NCBI RefSeq assembly: GCF_024138715.1 | Contig: NZ_CP092074.1 | Span: 5,084,001-5,148,000, forward strand | From: Emticicia sp. 21SJ11W-3 | GTDB lineage: Bacteria; Bacteroidota; Bacteroidia; Cytophagales; Spirosomataceae | DNA: 64,000 nt | Reading direction: 5' to 3' | Shown here: piece by piece, positions 8,133-16,624 of the stretch | Numbering within the stretch: position 1 is the first letter of the stretch | How the letters are laid out: each line of letters starts with the position of its first letter | The notes under the pieces: generated by a model | The model's input: only the letters and a program-made list of their open reading frames with translations | Database searches by the model: none | What the model was told of the DNA's origin: nothing | Made by a program: the position numbers and the translations under genes

Positions 8133-11100
8133 ATGTTCAAACTTTCCGTAAAAAAATTATTGTTCGGAATCTGTTACTTATTTATTACCCATATTGTATT
8201 TGCTCAAACCAAAGTTTCAGGTACTATAACAGATGCTGTTACTAAAGAGCCTTTGATTGGAGTAAGTGTGCAGGTAAAAGGTAAGGTAATTGGTACGATT
8301 ACCGACACTAAAGGATACTTTTCTTTCAGTACGTCTACACCGCCGCCGTTTACGATAGTAATATCTTCGGTAGGTTATGAAAGCCAGGAAGTAAGTGTTT
8401 CAGGCAATAATGCTGCTATTACAATTGCATTGAAAGAGCAGTCCATATTAGGGCAGGAGGTTGTAGTGGCTGCCTCTCGTGTAGAAGAAACCGTGATGAA
8501 ATCGCCGGTTGCTGTTGAAAAAATGGATATTCGTGCCATTCGTGAAGCAGCGGCTCCGTCTTTTTATGATGCCCTTGCAAGCATGAAAGGTGTAGACATG
8601 ACCACCCAGGGCTTATTGTTCAAATCAATCAATATGCGTGGTTTTGGTGCAACCGGAAACCCCCGCACCGTACAGATGATTGACGGTATGGATAACCAGG
8701 CACCGGGGCTTAATTTCCCTGTTGACAATATTGTGGGTATGCCAGAACTTGACGTTGAAAGCGTAGAATTGCTTCCTGGTGCTGCATCGGCCCTTTATGG
8801 CCCCAATGCCATTAATGGTCTGATTCTGATGAACAGCAAAAGCCCGTTCCTGTATCAGGGTTTAAGCGCAACTGCCAAAAGCGGGGTGATGACGGCCTCA
8901 AACCGTACTACTGTTACTACGCCGTTCCACGATTTATCGCTTCGTTATGCAAAGGCATTTAATGATAAGCTTGCCTTCAAGGTAAACCTTTCTTATATAA
9001 CGGCTAAAGACTGGCAGGCCAACAATTACACCAACCTTAACCTGGGCGGTGTACAGGATGGCTCACGCGGAGCAGGTGTAAAAACAGACTACGACGGTAT
9101 GAATATATACGGCGATGAAGTACAGGCAAACATGACAACCGTAGCCAACAGCATGATTAACGCCGGTTTGCTTCCTTCAGCCGCAGCGGGGCTTATTCCG
9201 GCCAATACTAATGTAAGCCGCACCGGTTTTAAAGAGGTAGACATGATTGACTACAACACCAAAAGTTTTAAGACCAATGTTGCACTACACTATCGATTGA
9301 ACGAAAAAGTGGAAGCCATTGCACAGGTTAACTATGGCTATGGTACCACTGCCTATACCGGCACTGGCCGTTATTCGTTAAGAAACTTTAACCTTACTCA
9401 AGCCAAGCTTGAGTTGAAAGGCGACAATTTCACGCTTCGTGCCTATACAACACAAGAGCGCTCGGGTCAGTCATATTTTACTGGCTTAACGGCCGTTTCA
9501 ATGCTTAACTCTATCAAGCCGCATGAAACGTGGTTCGGGCAATATGTAGGAGCCTTCGTTCAGGCCAGAAGTGGCGGTTTGGCTGCAGACCAGGCCCACC
9601 TTGCAGCCCGTGCAGTAGCCGACCAGGGTATGCCTCAACCGGGCACAGCCGCTTACGATGGCTTGCTTGAAAAATACAGAGATTTACCAATTGCCAATGG
9701 TGGTGGTGCTTTTCTTGACAAAACCAACATGTACCATGCCGAAGGGGTGTATAACTTCAAAAATCAGATTAAATTTATTGACCTGCTGGCTGGCGCCAAC
9801 TTCAGAAAATATGATTTACGGTCTGACGGAACTCTGTTTGCCGACAGAAAAGAAGGCAGAAACGGCAGCATCGGTATTAACGAATATGGCGCGTTCGTAC
9901 AGGCTGCTAAAAGCCTGTTTAAAGACCACTTTAAAATTACCGGCTCTTTGAGATATGATAAAAACGAGAATTTTGAAGGACAGTTTACACCGCGTGTTTC
10001 AGGGGTTGCTTCTTTTGGTGAGCAGAATATCCGCGTATCGTACCAGACAGGTTTCAGAATTCCAACTACTCAGAATCAATATATTGACCTTAAAACACCG
10101 GCCGGAACACTGATTGGTGGTCTGCCTGAGTTTGTGAACAGATATAATCTGAACAATGGTATTGCCTTACCTGTGTTGAATGACTTCCAGGCTAACCCAA
10201 CAAAATATATCACACAGACGGTTTTAGCACAGGCCCAAGCCTATGCTACGCAGGCGGTAAATGCACAGTTGCCAGCCATTAAAGCAGGTGTTACCGCAGC
10301 GGTGCAGGCTCAGGTAACCGCTGGCGTTACGGCTCAGGTAAATGCGGCTGTAGCAGCCGGACAAATACCTGCCGACCAGGCTCCTGCTGCCATTGCTGCC
10401 GGCGTTGCGCAAACAATGGCTTCGCCTGCCATACAAACAACCATTGCAAACAACGTTCAAAGCACTGTGGTTACTCAAATTACTGCCGTTACCACTCAGG
10501 TGGTTCCTGCTTATGCTTTGGCCTCACTGCCTAAGTACTCAGCTAAGACCCTGCAACCAGAGCGCATCCAGTCAGTTGAAATCGGTTACAAAGGCTTAAT
10601 AGCTAAAAAACTATTTGTAGATGCTTATTACTATACCAGCACTTACAGAAACTTTATAGGTGGGGTGTCGGTGGTTGTGCCTACGAAAGCTGCCGGGCCG
10701 GGTCTGCCGATTGAGTCGGGCGTATCAAGCGCAAACACAAGATTGGGTTATTCAAGACCAGCCAATACGTCAGAAAAAATAAAAGTTGACGGCTGGGCAA
10801 TTGGTCTGAATTACTCGCTCGTTAAGAGTTTCTACCTGAGCGGTAACATAGCCAATAACCGTTTGAAAAACTTTACGCCATCGGCCGAGCAACAATATGC
10901 AGGCTTTAATACACCAGAATACCGTTACAACCTGGGTTTTGGTAAAAGATTGGGCAGTGGCAACAAAATAGGCTTTAATATTAATTTCAAACATCAGAAT
11001 TCGTTTGTTTGGGAAGCCAGCTTTAACCAGCCAACAACAACCGGCATCGGGTTCTTTTCAAACACAACTGTACCGGCCATTAATACCATAGATGCACAGG

Positions 11101-11249
11101 TAAGTCTTAAATTACCAAGCATTAAGTCTATCCTGAAAGTGGGTGGTACCAACATTGGTGGCAAGCCTTACATACAGGCTTACGGAAGTGCATCGGTAGG
11201 TTCTATGTATTATGTGTCGTTGTCGTTTGACGAACTTCTGAACAAATAA
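8133..11249 (+). CDS. TonB-dependent receptor with Ala/Gln/Val-rich insert
   Basis: The start at 8133 opens a signal peptide (MFKLSVKKLLFGICYLFITHIVFAQ), while an in-frame ATG at 8061 lies at the promoter. The 1038-residue protein has a carboxypeptidase-like regulatory domain (about 26-112), a TonB plug (about 120-245, with MRGFGATGNPRTVQMIDGMDNQAPG and LYGPNAINGLILM), then a barrel with FRIPTTQNQYIDL and the LQPERIQSVEIGYKG strand typical of these receptors. Between those last two motifs, residues about 693-800 are an unusual low-complexity stretch dominated by Ala, Gln, Val and Thr, probably in a surface loop. No SusD or transporter gene is adjacent, so the ligand is unknown. Confidence 0.9.
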   Translation: MFKLSVKKLLFGICYLFITHIVFAQTKVSGTITDAVTKEPLIGVSVQVKGKVIGTITDTKGYFSFSTSTPPPFTIVISSVGYESQEVSVSGNNAAITIALKEQSILGQEVVVAASRVEETVMKSPVAVEKMDIRAIREAAAPSFYDALASMKGVDMTTQGLLFKSINMRGFGATGNPRTVQMIDGMDNQAPGLNFPVDNIVGMPELDVESVELLPGAASALYGPNAINGLILMNSKSPFLYQGLSATAKSGVMTASNRTTVTTPFHDLSLRYAKAFNDKLAFKVNLSYITAKDWQANNYTNLNLGGVQDGSRGAGVKTDYDGMNIYGDEVQANMTTVANSMINAGLLPSAAAGLIPANTNVSRTGFKEVDMIDYNTKSFKTNVALHYRLNEKVEAIAQVNYGYGTTAYTGTGRYSLRNFNLTQAKLELKGDNFTLRAYTTQERSGQSYFTGLTAVSMLNSIKPHETWFGQYVGAFVQARSGGLAADQAHLAARAVADQGMPQPGTAAYDGLLEKYRDLPIANGGGAFLDKTNMYHAEGVYNFKNQIKFIDLLAGANFRKYDLRSDGTLFADRKEGRNGSIGINEYGAFVQAAKSLFKDHFKITGSLRYDKNENFEGQFTPRVSGVASFGEQNIRVSYQTGFRIPTTQNQYIDLKTPAGTLIGGLPEFVNRYNLNNGIALPVLNDFQANPTKYITQTVLAQAQAYATQAVNAQLPAIKAGVTAAVQAQVTAGVTAQVNAAVAAGQIPADQAPAAIAAGVAQTMASPAIQTTIANNVQSTVVTQITAVTTQVVPAYALASLPKYSAKTLQPERIQSVEIGYKGLIAKKLFVDAYYYTSTYRNFIGGVSVVVPTKAAGPGLPIESGVSSANTRLGYSRPANTSEKIKVDGWAIGLNYSLVKSFYLSGNIANNRLKNFTPSAEQQYAGFNTPEYRYNLGFGKRLGSGNKIGFNINFKHQNSFVWEASFNQPTTTGIGFFSNTTVPAINTIDAQVSLKLPSIKSILKVGGTNIGGKPYIQAYGSASVGSMYYVSLSFDELLNK

Positions 11250-11287
11250 GATTTTATTAATTTTCATAATTTTCTTTGGTTTAAGTT

Positions 11288-11317
11288 AAAAAGAGCTTCC
11301 GTTTGGAGGCTCTTTTT
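11288..11317 (+). terminator. Terminator after the receptor
   Basis: AAAAAGAGC (11288-11296) pairs with GCTCTTTTT (11309-11317), extended by four inner pairs around a GTTT loop and followed by a run of T. It is a typical intrinsic terminator. Confidence 0.8.
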
Positions 11318-11410
11318 TTATTGACTGGCAACAGAAAGTTTCATATAATTACGATTTTTCATATTCTGTTTATAACTTTACAACCGTAATTATTAATTAA
11401 ACTCATTATC

Positions 11411-12640
11411 ATGAATAAAATTAAAGTAGCTAATCCCGTTGTTGAGCTAGACGGTGACGAAATGACGCGAATCATCTGGCGTTTTATTAAAGAAAAATTG
11501 ATTCTGCCTTATATTGATGTAGATATTAAATATTATGACCTTGGCGTTGAGTATCGCGATGAAACAAATGACCAGGTAACTATCGACGCAGCCAATGCTA
11601 TTAAACAATATGGTGTGGGTATCAAATGTGCTACTATTACGCCTGACGAAGCCCGTGTAACAGAGTTTAATCTGAAACAAATGTGGAAATCGCCAAACGG
11701 CACAATCCGTAACATTCTGGATGGTACTGTTTTCCGTGAGCCTATCGTTTGTAAAAACGTGCCTCGCCTGGTTTCTAACTGGACCTCCCCCATCATCGTT
11801 GGTCGCCATGCATTCGGTGACCAATACCGCGCTACTGATTTCGTAGTTGATGGCCCTGGTAAATTAACCATGAAATTTGAAGGCGCTGACGGTACCGTAA
11901 AAGAGTTTGATGTATATAACTTTAAAGGAGGCGGAGTAGCCATGGGTATGTATAATACCGACGACTCTATCCGCGGTTTTGCGCACTCTTGTTTCAATGT
12001 GGCGCTTAACAAAAAATGGCCTTTGTACTTATCAACCAAAAACACCATCCTGAAAAAATATGATGGCCGTTTTAAAGATATTTTTGAGGAAATCTATCAG
12101 GCAGACTACAAAGCTAAATTTGAAGCTGCAGGTATTGTATATGAACACCGTCTGATTGATGACATGGTGGCATCTGCCTTGAAATGGAACGGTTCATTTG
12201 TTTGGGCTTGTAAAAACTACGATGGCGACGTGCAGTCTGACTCTGTAGCGCAAGGTTTTGGTTCATTAGGTTTAATGACTTCTGTATTGGTTACTCCTGA
12301 CGGCGAAACCATGGAAGCAGAAGCAGCTCACGGAACGGTAACCCGCCACTATCGTGACCACCAGGCCGGAAAACCAACCTCAACTAACCCTATTGCTTCA
12401 ATTTTTGCATGGACCCGTGGATTGGAGTTCCGTGGTAAAAAAGACGGCAACCAGGAGTTGATAGATTTCTGCCAGGCTTTGGAGCAGGTTTGCGTTGAAA
12501 CGGTTGAGTCTGGTAAAATGACTAAAGACTTAGCGGTTTGTATCCACGGAAACAAAGTAACCCACGGTGAGCATTACTTATATACGGAAGAGTTTTTGGA
12601 CGCATTAGACCAAAATCTGAAGATAAAATTAAGCAAATAA
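11411..12640 (+). CDS. icd: NADP-dependent isocitrate dehydrogenase, eukaryotic-like type
   Basis: This cytoplasmic TCA-cycle enzyme converts isocitrate to 2-oxoglutarate with NADP+. The 409-residue length and sequence ([25 protein letters not shown] at the N terminus, then [10 protein letters not shown] for substrate binding, [10 protein letters not shown], and [13 protein letters not shown]) match the homodimeric subfamily shared with eukaryotic cytosolic and mitochondrial enzymes rather than the E. coli type. The ATG at 11411 gives a standard N terminus. It is monocistronic between terminators. Together with glutamate dehydrogenase at 14469, its product links carbon flow to ammonia assimilation. 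Confidence 0.96.
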   Translation: MNKIKVANPVVELDGDEMTRIIWRFIKEKLILPYIDVDIKYYDLGVEYRDETNDQVTIDAANAIKQYGVGIKCATITPDEARVTEFNLKQMWKSPNGTIRNILDGTVFREPIVCKNVPRLVSNWTSPIIVGRHAFGDQYRATDFVVDGPGKLTMKFEGADGTVKEFDVYNFKGGGVAMGMYNTDDSIRGFAHSCFNVALNKKWPLYLSTKNTILKKYDGRFKDIFEEIYQADYKAKFEAAGIVYEHRLIDDMVASALKWNGSFVWACKNYDGDVQSDSVAQGFGSLGLMTSVLVTPDGETMEAEAAHGTVTRHYRDHQAGKPTSTNPIASIFAWTRGLEFRGKKDGNQELIDFCQALEQVCVETVESGKMTKDLAVCIHGNKVTHGEHYLYTEEFLDALDQNLKIKLSK

Positions 12641-12662
12641 TACATTTTTATTGCTTAACAGG

Positions 12663-12687
12663 CACCCTGGCTCCTACAGCCGGGGTG
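12663..12687 (+). terminator. Terminator after icd
   Basis: CACCCTGGCT (12663-12672) pairs with AGCCGGGGTG (12678-12687), with one G-T pair, a 5-base loop and a following TTTTGTTTT tail. Confidence 0.75.
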
Positions 12688-12839
12688 TTTTGTTTTCTGG
12701 CCAGGTAATACCAACGGCCGTTTTCATTTAAACAAAATGGCCGCTTAAACGTTTTTTGCTTATATTGGCAGGTATTCAAAAAAACCATATTCTTAAACCT
12801 GATGCCATACAAAGTTGGCTTCTGAAATAAATATATACA

Positions 12840-13826
12840 ATGGCGAAAACAATACGGTGGGGAATTATCGGAATAGGGAAAATTGCAGAAAAATTTGCAG
12901 CCGACTTAGTGAACGTACCGGATACTGAGCTGTACGCGGTTGCTTCTACCTCTTCAGAGCGTGCTGAAAACTTTGCGAAGCAATTCAATGTGCCCCATTT
13001 TTATAGCTCTTATGAAGAAATCTTCAATGCCCCCGGCTTAGACGTGGTATATATTGCCACACCCCATACGGCTCATGCGTCGGCAGCTATTTTGTGCCTC
13101 AATAATAAGATACCTGTGCTCTGTGAAAAACCCTTTGCCATGAACCTGAAAGAGGTGCAGCAGATGGTAGAAGCAGCAAGGGCAAATGATACATTTCTGA
13201 TGGAAGCCATGTGGACCAGGTTTATACCCGCTATAGAAAAAACCCTGGAACTGATTGCCGAAGACAGAATAGGGAAGGTGAAAACCATTCAGGCCGATTT
13301 TGGCTTTGTTGCGCCTCATATTCCGGAACGCCGCGTACTGAACCCGGCTTTGGGTGGTGGGGCCCTGCTCGACATTGGCATTTATCCGGCATATCTGGCG
13401 CTTTTGATATTAGGTTATCCTACTGATGTGCAGGCCTTTACCATTGCTGGCAAAACAGGGGTCGACGAAACAACAAGTTTTGTTTTCAGATATCCACAGG
13501 CTACTGCTATGCTAAACGCTACTTATGCCACAAGAACCCGAACAGAAGCGCTTATTTATGGAGAGAAAGGATATATTCATTTACCGGAGCGATTTCATGA
13601 AACAAAAACCCTGACGCTTTTTGAGACAGACAATGAGCCGGTTACGTTTTCGTTTGACAGAGAAACACGGGGATATAATTACGAAATTGAAGAAGTGAAC
13701 AATTGCGTGCGCCACAACAAAAAAGAAAGTGTAAAAATGCCGCTTTCCATGAGCGTGAAACTGATAAGTTTGTTAGATGATATACGCCAGAAAGCCGGTA
13801 TTTTTTATGAGGGTATTGATGGCTGA
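12840..13826 (+). CDS. Gfo/Idh/MocA family oxidoreductase
   Basis: This 328-residue NAD(P)-dependent dehydrogenase has an N-terminal Rossmann fold (GIIGIGKIAEKFAADL, residues 7-22), the VYIATPHTAHA segment and the EKP motif (CEKPFAMNLKEV, about 94-105) that carries the catalytic-region Lys. The C-terminal alpha/beta domain has GGGALLDIGIYP, with the Asp and Tyr typical of the dihydrodiol/D-xylose dehydrogenase-like branch. Members act on sugars, inositols or related hydroxy compounds in the cytoplasm; the substrate cannot be deduced. No sugar operon surrounds it. The ATG at 12840 places the GxGxxA motif at the usual distance from the N terminus. Confidence 0.9.
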   Translation: MAKTIRWGIIGIGKIAEKFAADLVNVPDTELYAVASTSSERAENFAKQFNVPHFYSSYEEIFNAPGLDVVYIATPHTAHASAAILCLNNKIPVLCEKPFAMNLKEVQQMVEAARANDTFLMEAMWTRFIPAIEKTLELIAEDRIGKVKTIQADFGFVAPHIPERRVLNPALGGGALLDIGIYPAYLALLILGYPTDVQAFTIAGKTGVDETTSFVFRYPQATAMLNATYATRTRTEALIYGEKGYIHLPERFHETKTLTLFETDNEPVTFSFDRETRGYNYEIEEVNNCVRHNKKESVKMPLSMSVKLISLLDDIRQKAGIFYEGIDG

Positions 13827-13831
13827 CAAAA

Positions 13832-13861
13832 AAGGGCCTTGCTTTTTACGGCAAGGCCCTT
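13832..13861. terminator. Bidirectional terminator between oxidoreductase and ndk
   Basis: An 11-base arm (13832-13842, AAGGGCCTTGC without its first A in some registers) pairs with GCAAGGCCCTT (13851-13861) around an 8-base loop. Flanking A and T runs allow it to terminate both convergent genes. Confidence 0.85.
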
Positions 13862-13877
13862 CTCTTTATAGATACTA

Positions 13878-14297
13878 TTAATATTGTTCGGTTACACCAA
13901 AGAAGAATGCACCTTCAATAGCAGCGTTTTCGTCTGAGTCTGAACCATGAATGGCGTTTTCACCCAGTGATTTAGCGTATTTCTTACGGATGGTTCCTTC
14001 TTCTGCATTAGCCGGATTCGTAGCTCCGATAAGGGTGCGGAAGTCGGCCACGGCGTTTTCTTTTTCCAGAATCATCGGTACAATCGGGCCCGACGACATC
14101 ATCTCACAAAGCTCTCCGTAAAAACCTCTTTCTTTATGTACCTCGTAAAACTTACCCGCCAATGCCGGAGTCAGTTGTGTTTTTTTCATTGCTACAATTC
14201 TGAAGCCGGCGGCCTCAATCATAGCTATAATTCCACCAATATGATTATCCGCCACAGCATGTGGTTTAATCATCGTGAAGGTTCTGTTACCTGCCAT
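13878..14297 (-). CDS. ndk: Nucleoside diphosphate kinase
   Basis: This enzyme transfers the gamma phosphate of ATP to nucleoside diphosphates through a phospho-histidine intermediate, balancing the NTP pools. The 139-residue length is typical. The signature [12 protein letters not shown] places the catalytic His at residue 117, and the N-terminal FTMIKPHAV supplies the conserved Lys12-equivalent. The ATG at 14297 begins [12 protein letters not shown] as in other Bacteroidota. It is a single-gene unit ending at the shared terminator near 13850. Confidence 0.97.
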   Translation of the reverse strand: MAGNRTFTMIKPHAVADNHIGGIIAMIEAAGFRIVAMKKTQLTPALAGKFYEVHKERGFYGELCEMMSSGPIVPMILEKENAVADFRTLIGATNPANAEEGTIRKKYAKSLGENAIHGSDSDENAAIEGAFFFGVTEQY

Positions 14298-14403
14298 ATC
14301 TGTTTAATTTTTTAATAATTTCTGCAAAAATACTCAATTCAAGGCATTCAGTAAACTGTTTGATTAGAATTAAGTGTAAAATCTGATGGTTAATAAACAA
14401 CAA

Positions 14404-14434
14404 GCCCATTTGTACTTACAGATAGCAAATGGGC
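14404..14434 (-). terminator. Terminator of glutamate dehydrogenase
   Basis: GCCCATTTG (14404-14412) pairs with CAAATGGGC (14426-14434) around a 13-base loop. Read leftward the hairpin is followed by a T-rich stretch, so it fits termination of the minus-strand gene. Confidence 0.7.
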
Positions 14435-14468
14435 CTGAGTAATACTTTAATTATCCTGAAATTTTGTA

Positions 14469-15746
14469 TCAACCGTACCCACCACGAAACTTATAGGTGC
14501 TGGCTACTTTGTCTATAGCCACAATGTAGGCGGCCAGACGCATAGATACCTTATGTTTCTGCGATGTTTCAAATACGTTATCAAATGCATCTTTCATCAT
14601 GCGGTCGCAACGACGGTTGATTCTGTCTAAGGCCCATTTGTACCCGATTCGGTTCTGTACCCATTCAAAATAAGAAACTGTTACCCCACCGGCATTCGCC
14701 AGGATATCAGGCACTACCATAATGCCCTTCTCATTGATAATTTCGTCGGCACTTGCAGAGGTGGGGCCATTGGCGCCTTCCACAATCAGTTTTGCCTGAA
14801 TGCTGGCGGCGTTATCATGTGTAATTACGTCTTCTTTGGCAGCAGGCACCAGCACGTCTACATGAAGTGCCAGCAACTCTTCGTTACTAATCAACTCTGC
14901 TTCTTTGAAACCTTCCAGGGTACCCTTGTTGGCATTTCTGTAAGCAATTGCTTTTTCAATGTCTATTCCGCGGTCGTTATAATAAGCGCCCGAAATATCG
15001 CTGATACCACAAATGGTTACGCCTTTCTCATGCAATAGCTGAGCTGCATGAGAGCCCACATTACCAAAACCCTGCACCGCAGCCGTAGCACGATAAGGAT
15101 TCAGGCGTAGCTTTTCCATTCCTGAAAGTGCCGATACCATTACGCCGCGCCCTGTGGCTTCCGTACGGCCAAGCGAACCACCCAAAACCAATGGCTTACC
15201 GGTTACAACGGCATTGACAGTCATACCCTTGGCTTTTGAATATTCATCCATCAACCAGGCCATTTCACGTGGGCCTGTACCCATATCAGGAGCCGGAATG
15301 TCTTTATCCGGCCCGAAGATATCAAGCATAGACAAAGTGTAGGCCCTCATCAATCGTTCCATTTCGCCGGCCGACATTTCACGCGGGTTGCAGGCTATTC
15401 CGCCTTTGGCTCCACCGTAAGGAATATCTACCACAGCACATTTCCAGGTCATCCAGGCTGCTAATGCCCGCACTTCATCAATGTTCACGGCAGGGTCAAA
15501 GCGGATACCGCCTTTACTTGGCCCCAATATGGTTGAATGAATAACTCTGTAACCTTCAAAGACTCTAATCTGCCCGTTGTCCATGGTTACGGGCAAGCCT
15601 ACTGTTACCTGGCGTGCAGGTACTTTCAGGATGTAGTACATCTCTTCACTGATACCCAGAATTTTTACTGCAGCATCAAACCTTGACATCATTGACTCCA
15701 ACGGATTTTCTTTATCCTTAATCGGAGCCGGTTCTATGTAATTCAT
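14469..15746 (-). CDS. Glu/Leu/Phe/Val dehydrogenase, probably glutamate dehydrogenase
   Basis: The 425-residue protein has the dehydrogenase signature DIPYGGAKGGIACNP (about 110-124) with the catalytic Lys, an upstream GPSKGGIRFDP motif, PAPDMGTG, and a Rossmann domain with VQGFGNVGSHAA (about 224-235). Glutamate dehydrogenases interconvert glutamate and 2-oxoglutarate with ammonia in the cytoplasm. Length and motif spelling fit the roughly 420-residue NAD-linked class rather than the 450-residue NADP class, but cofactor choice is inferred. Leucine or valine dehydrogenase is less likely because those are shorter. It is monocistronic, with a terminator at 14404 and promoter-like sequence at 15782. 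Confidence 0.9.
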   Translation of the reverse strand: MNYIEPAPIKDKENPLESMMSRFDAAVKILGISEEMYYILKVPARQVTVGLPVTMDNGQIRVFEGYRVIHSTILGPSKGGIRFDPAVNIDEVRALAAWMTWKCAVVDIPYGGAKGGIACNPREMSAGEMERLMRAYTLSMLDIFGPDKDIPAPDMGTGPREMAWLMDEYSKAKGMTVNAVVTGKPLVLGGSLGRTEATGRGVMVSALSGMEKLRLNPYRATAAVQGFGNVGSHAAQLLHEKGVTICGISDISGAYYNDRGIDIEKAIAYRNANKGTLEGFKEAELISNEELLALHVDVLVPAAKEDVITHDNAASIQAKLIVEGANGPTSASADEIINEKGIMVVPDILANAGGVTVSYFEWVQNRIGYKWALDRINRRCDRMMKDAFDNVFETSQKHKVSMRLAAYIVAIDKVASTYKFRGGYG

Positions 15747-15781
15747 AAACAGAAAGTTCTATTGTTGAAGTTTTTAGGGTG

Positions 15782-15812
15782 CAAACTTAGAAAAAAGATA
15801 GTATTTCTTAAA
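15782..15812 (-). promoter_or_regulatory. Candidate promoter of glutamate dehydrogenase
   Basis: Read on the minus strand, TAAGTTTG (15782-15789) fits the TAnnTTTG -7 element and TTTA (15809-15812) stands 19 bases upstream, one base off the TTTG -33 element. The -7 element ends 36 bases before the ATG. A second TAAGTTTG at 15829-15836 is an alternative. Confidence 0.45.
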
Positions 15813-15970
15813 ATTGTTAAATTTCACACAAACTTAACATTATATTCATTTTTAAAAATATACCCAATCCTAAACTGGCAATTCTGCGCAACACCAAATA
15901 ATTTATCGCATTTGACAAATTACCATAAGATAAATTTTTTTGCCAATTGCCCAATATTTTGCACAGGGCA

Positions 15971-16001
15971 TTGTTTAAGGGCTTAAAAAACGCTATCTTT
16001 G
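15971..16001 (+). promoter_or_regulatory. Candidate promoter of the DksA-like gene
   Basis: TATCTTTG (15994-16001) matches the Bacteroidota -7 element, with TTG (15971-15973) 20 bases upstream at the -33 position. The ATG follows about 50 bases downstream. Confidence 0.6.
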
Positions 16002-16053
16002 TGGCGTTTTTTAAGCATAGACCCATTTTTTAACAATTTACTGCATTACGATT

Positions 16054-16443
16054 ATGGCTGTAGTTGAAGAAAAAACCCGCTATTCAGAAGAGGAGCTAAG
16101 GGAGTTTGAAGTAATTATTACCAACAAATTAGAAGCGACACGAAATGAGCTGAATTTTATTAAAGAAACGCTGAGTCGTAAGAATGATAATGGTACTGAT
16201 TACACGTCGAGTAGTACAAAATTATTAGAAGATGGCGCAGATGTGAGCGAAAAAGAACAACTTAGCCAATCAGCAGGTCGTTTGCAAAAATTTGCACAAC
16301 AGTTGGAAGCAGCGTTGATTCGCATCAAAAACGGAACTTACGGTATTTGCAAGGATACCGGCAAGCTGATTCCAAAAGAGCGTTTAAGAGCGGTACCACA
16401 TACCCAGCAAACCATTGAAGCCAAACTAAGAGCTTCTAATTGA
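16054..16443 (+). CDS. TraR/DksA-family transcriptional regulator with degenerate zinc finger
   Basis: The 129-residue protein has an N-terminal coiled-coil region (about 8-95) and a C-terminal DksA/TraR finger domain ending in IEAKLRASN. DksA proteins enter the RNA polymerase secondary channel and tune initiation with ppGpp. Here the zinc finger keeps only one Cys (in YGICKDTGKLI, about 107-117); the other metal positions are Thr, Val or His, as in many Bacteroidota homologues, so it probably folds without zinc. Coiled-coil-tip residues (DGADVSEKEQ) provide the acidic tip expected for activity. It has its own promoter and is followed by a strong terminator at 16543. Confidence 0.85.
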   Translation: MAVVEEKTRYSEEELREFEVIITNKLEATRNELNFIKETLSRKNDNGTDYTSSSTKLLEDGADVSEKEQLSQSAGRLQKFAQQLEAALIRIKNGTYGICKDTGKLIPKERLRAVPHTQQTIEAKLRASN

Positions 16444-16542
16444 TTGCCTTACAGTATTGCAAAACATATAAAATCCTTAAGTATTACCCTGCCGCATTGC
16501 ATTGGCCGGAAAAACTTTAAGGTTTATAGATTCTTTGTCTAT

Positions 16543-16573
16543 ACAAAAAGCCTCTCTGTCAGAGGCTTTTTGT
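16543..16573 (+). terminator. Terminator after the DksA-like gene
   Basis: Perfect 13-base arms (16543-16555 and 16561-16573, ACAAAAAGCCTCT and complement) enclose a 5-base loop and end in a T run. It separates this gene from the M14 peptidase, which starts 52 bases later. Confidence 0.9.
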
Positions 16574-16624
16574 ATTTTTAGGCAGAAAAGTGTTTAATTG
16601 CCTCCTAAACTACTCATCTGTTTC

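Larger units (their letters stand above)
15747..16053. other. Divergent intergenic region, glutamate dehydrogenase / DksA-like gene
   Basis: This 307-base AT-rich spacer holds promoter-like elements for both flanking genes, listed separately (15782-15812 leftward, 15971-16001 rightward). A second TAAGTTTG reading leftward lies at 15829-15836. No RNA gene or coding sequence was recognised. Confidence 0.5.

Noticed and set aside
10224-10599. Open frames on both strands inside the 8133 receptor
   Set aside because: They arise from the repetitive Ala/Gln/Val codons of the insert and are shadows of the real frame.
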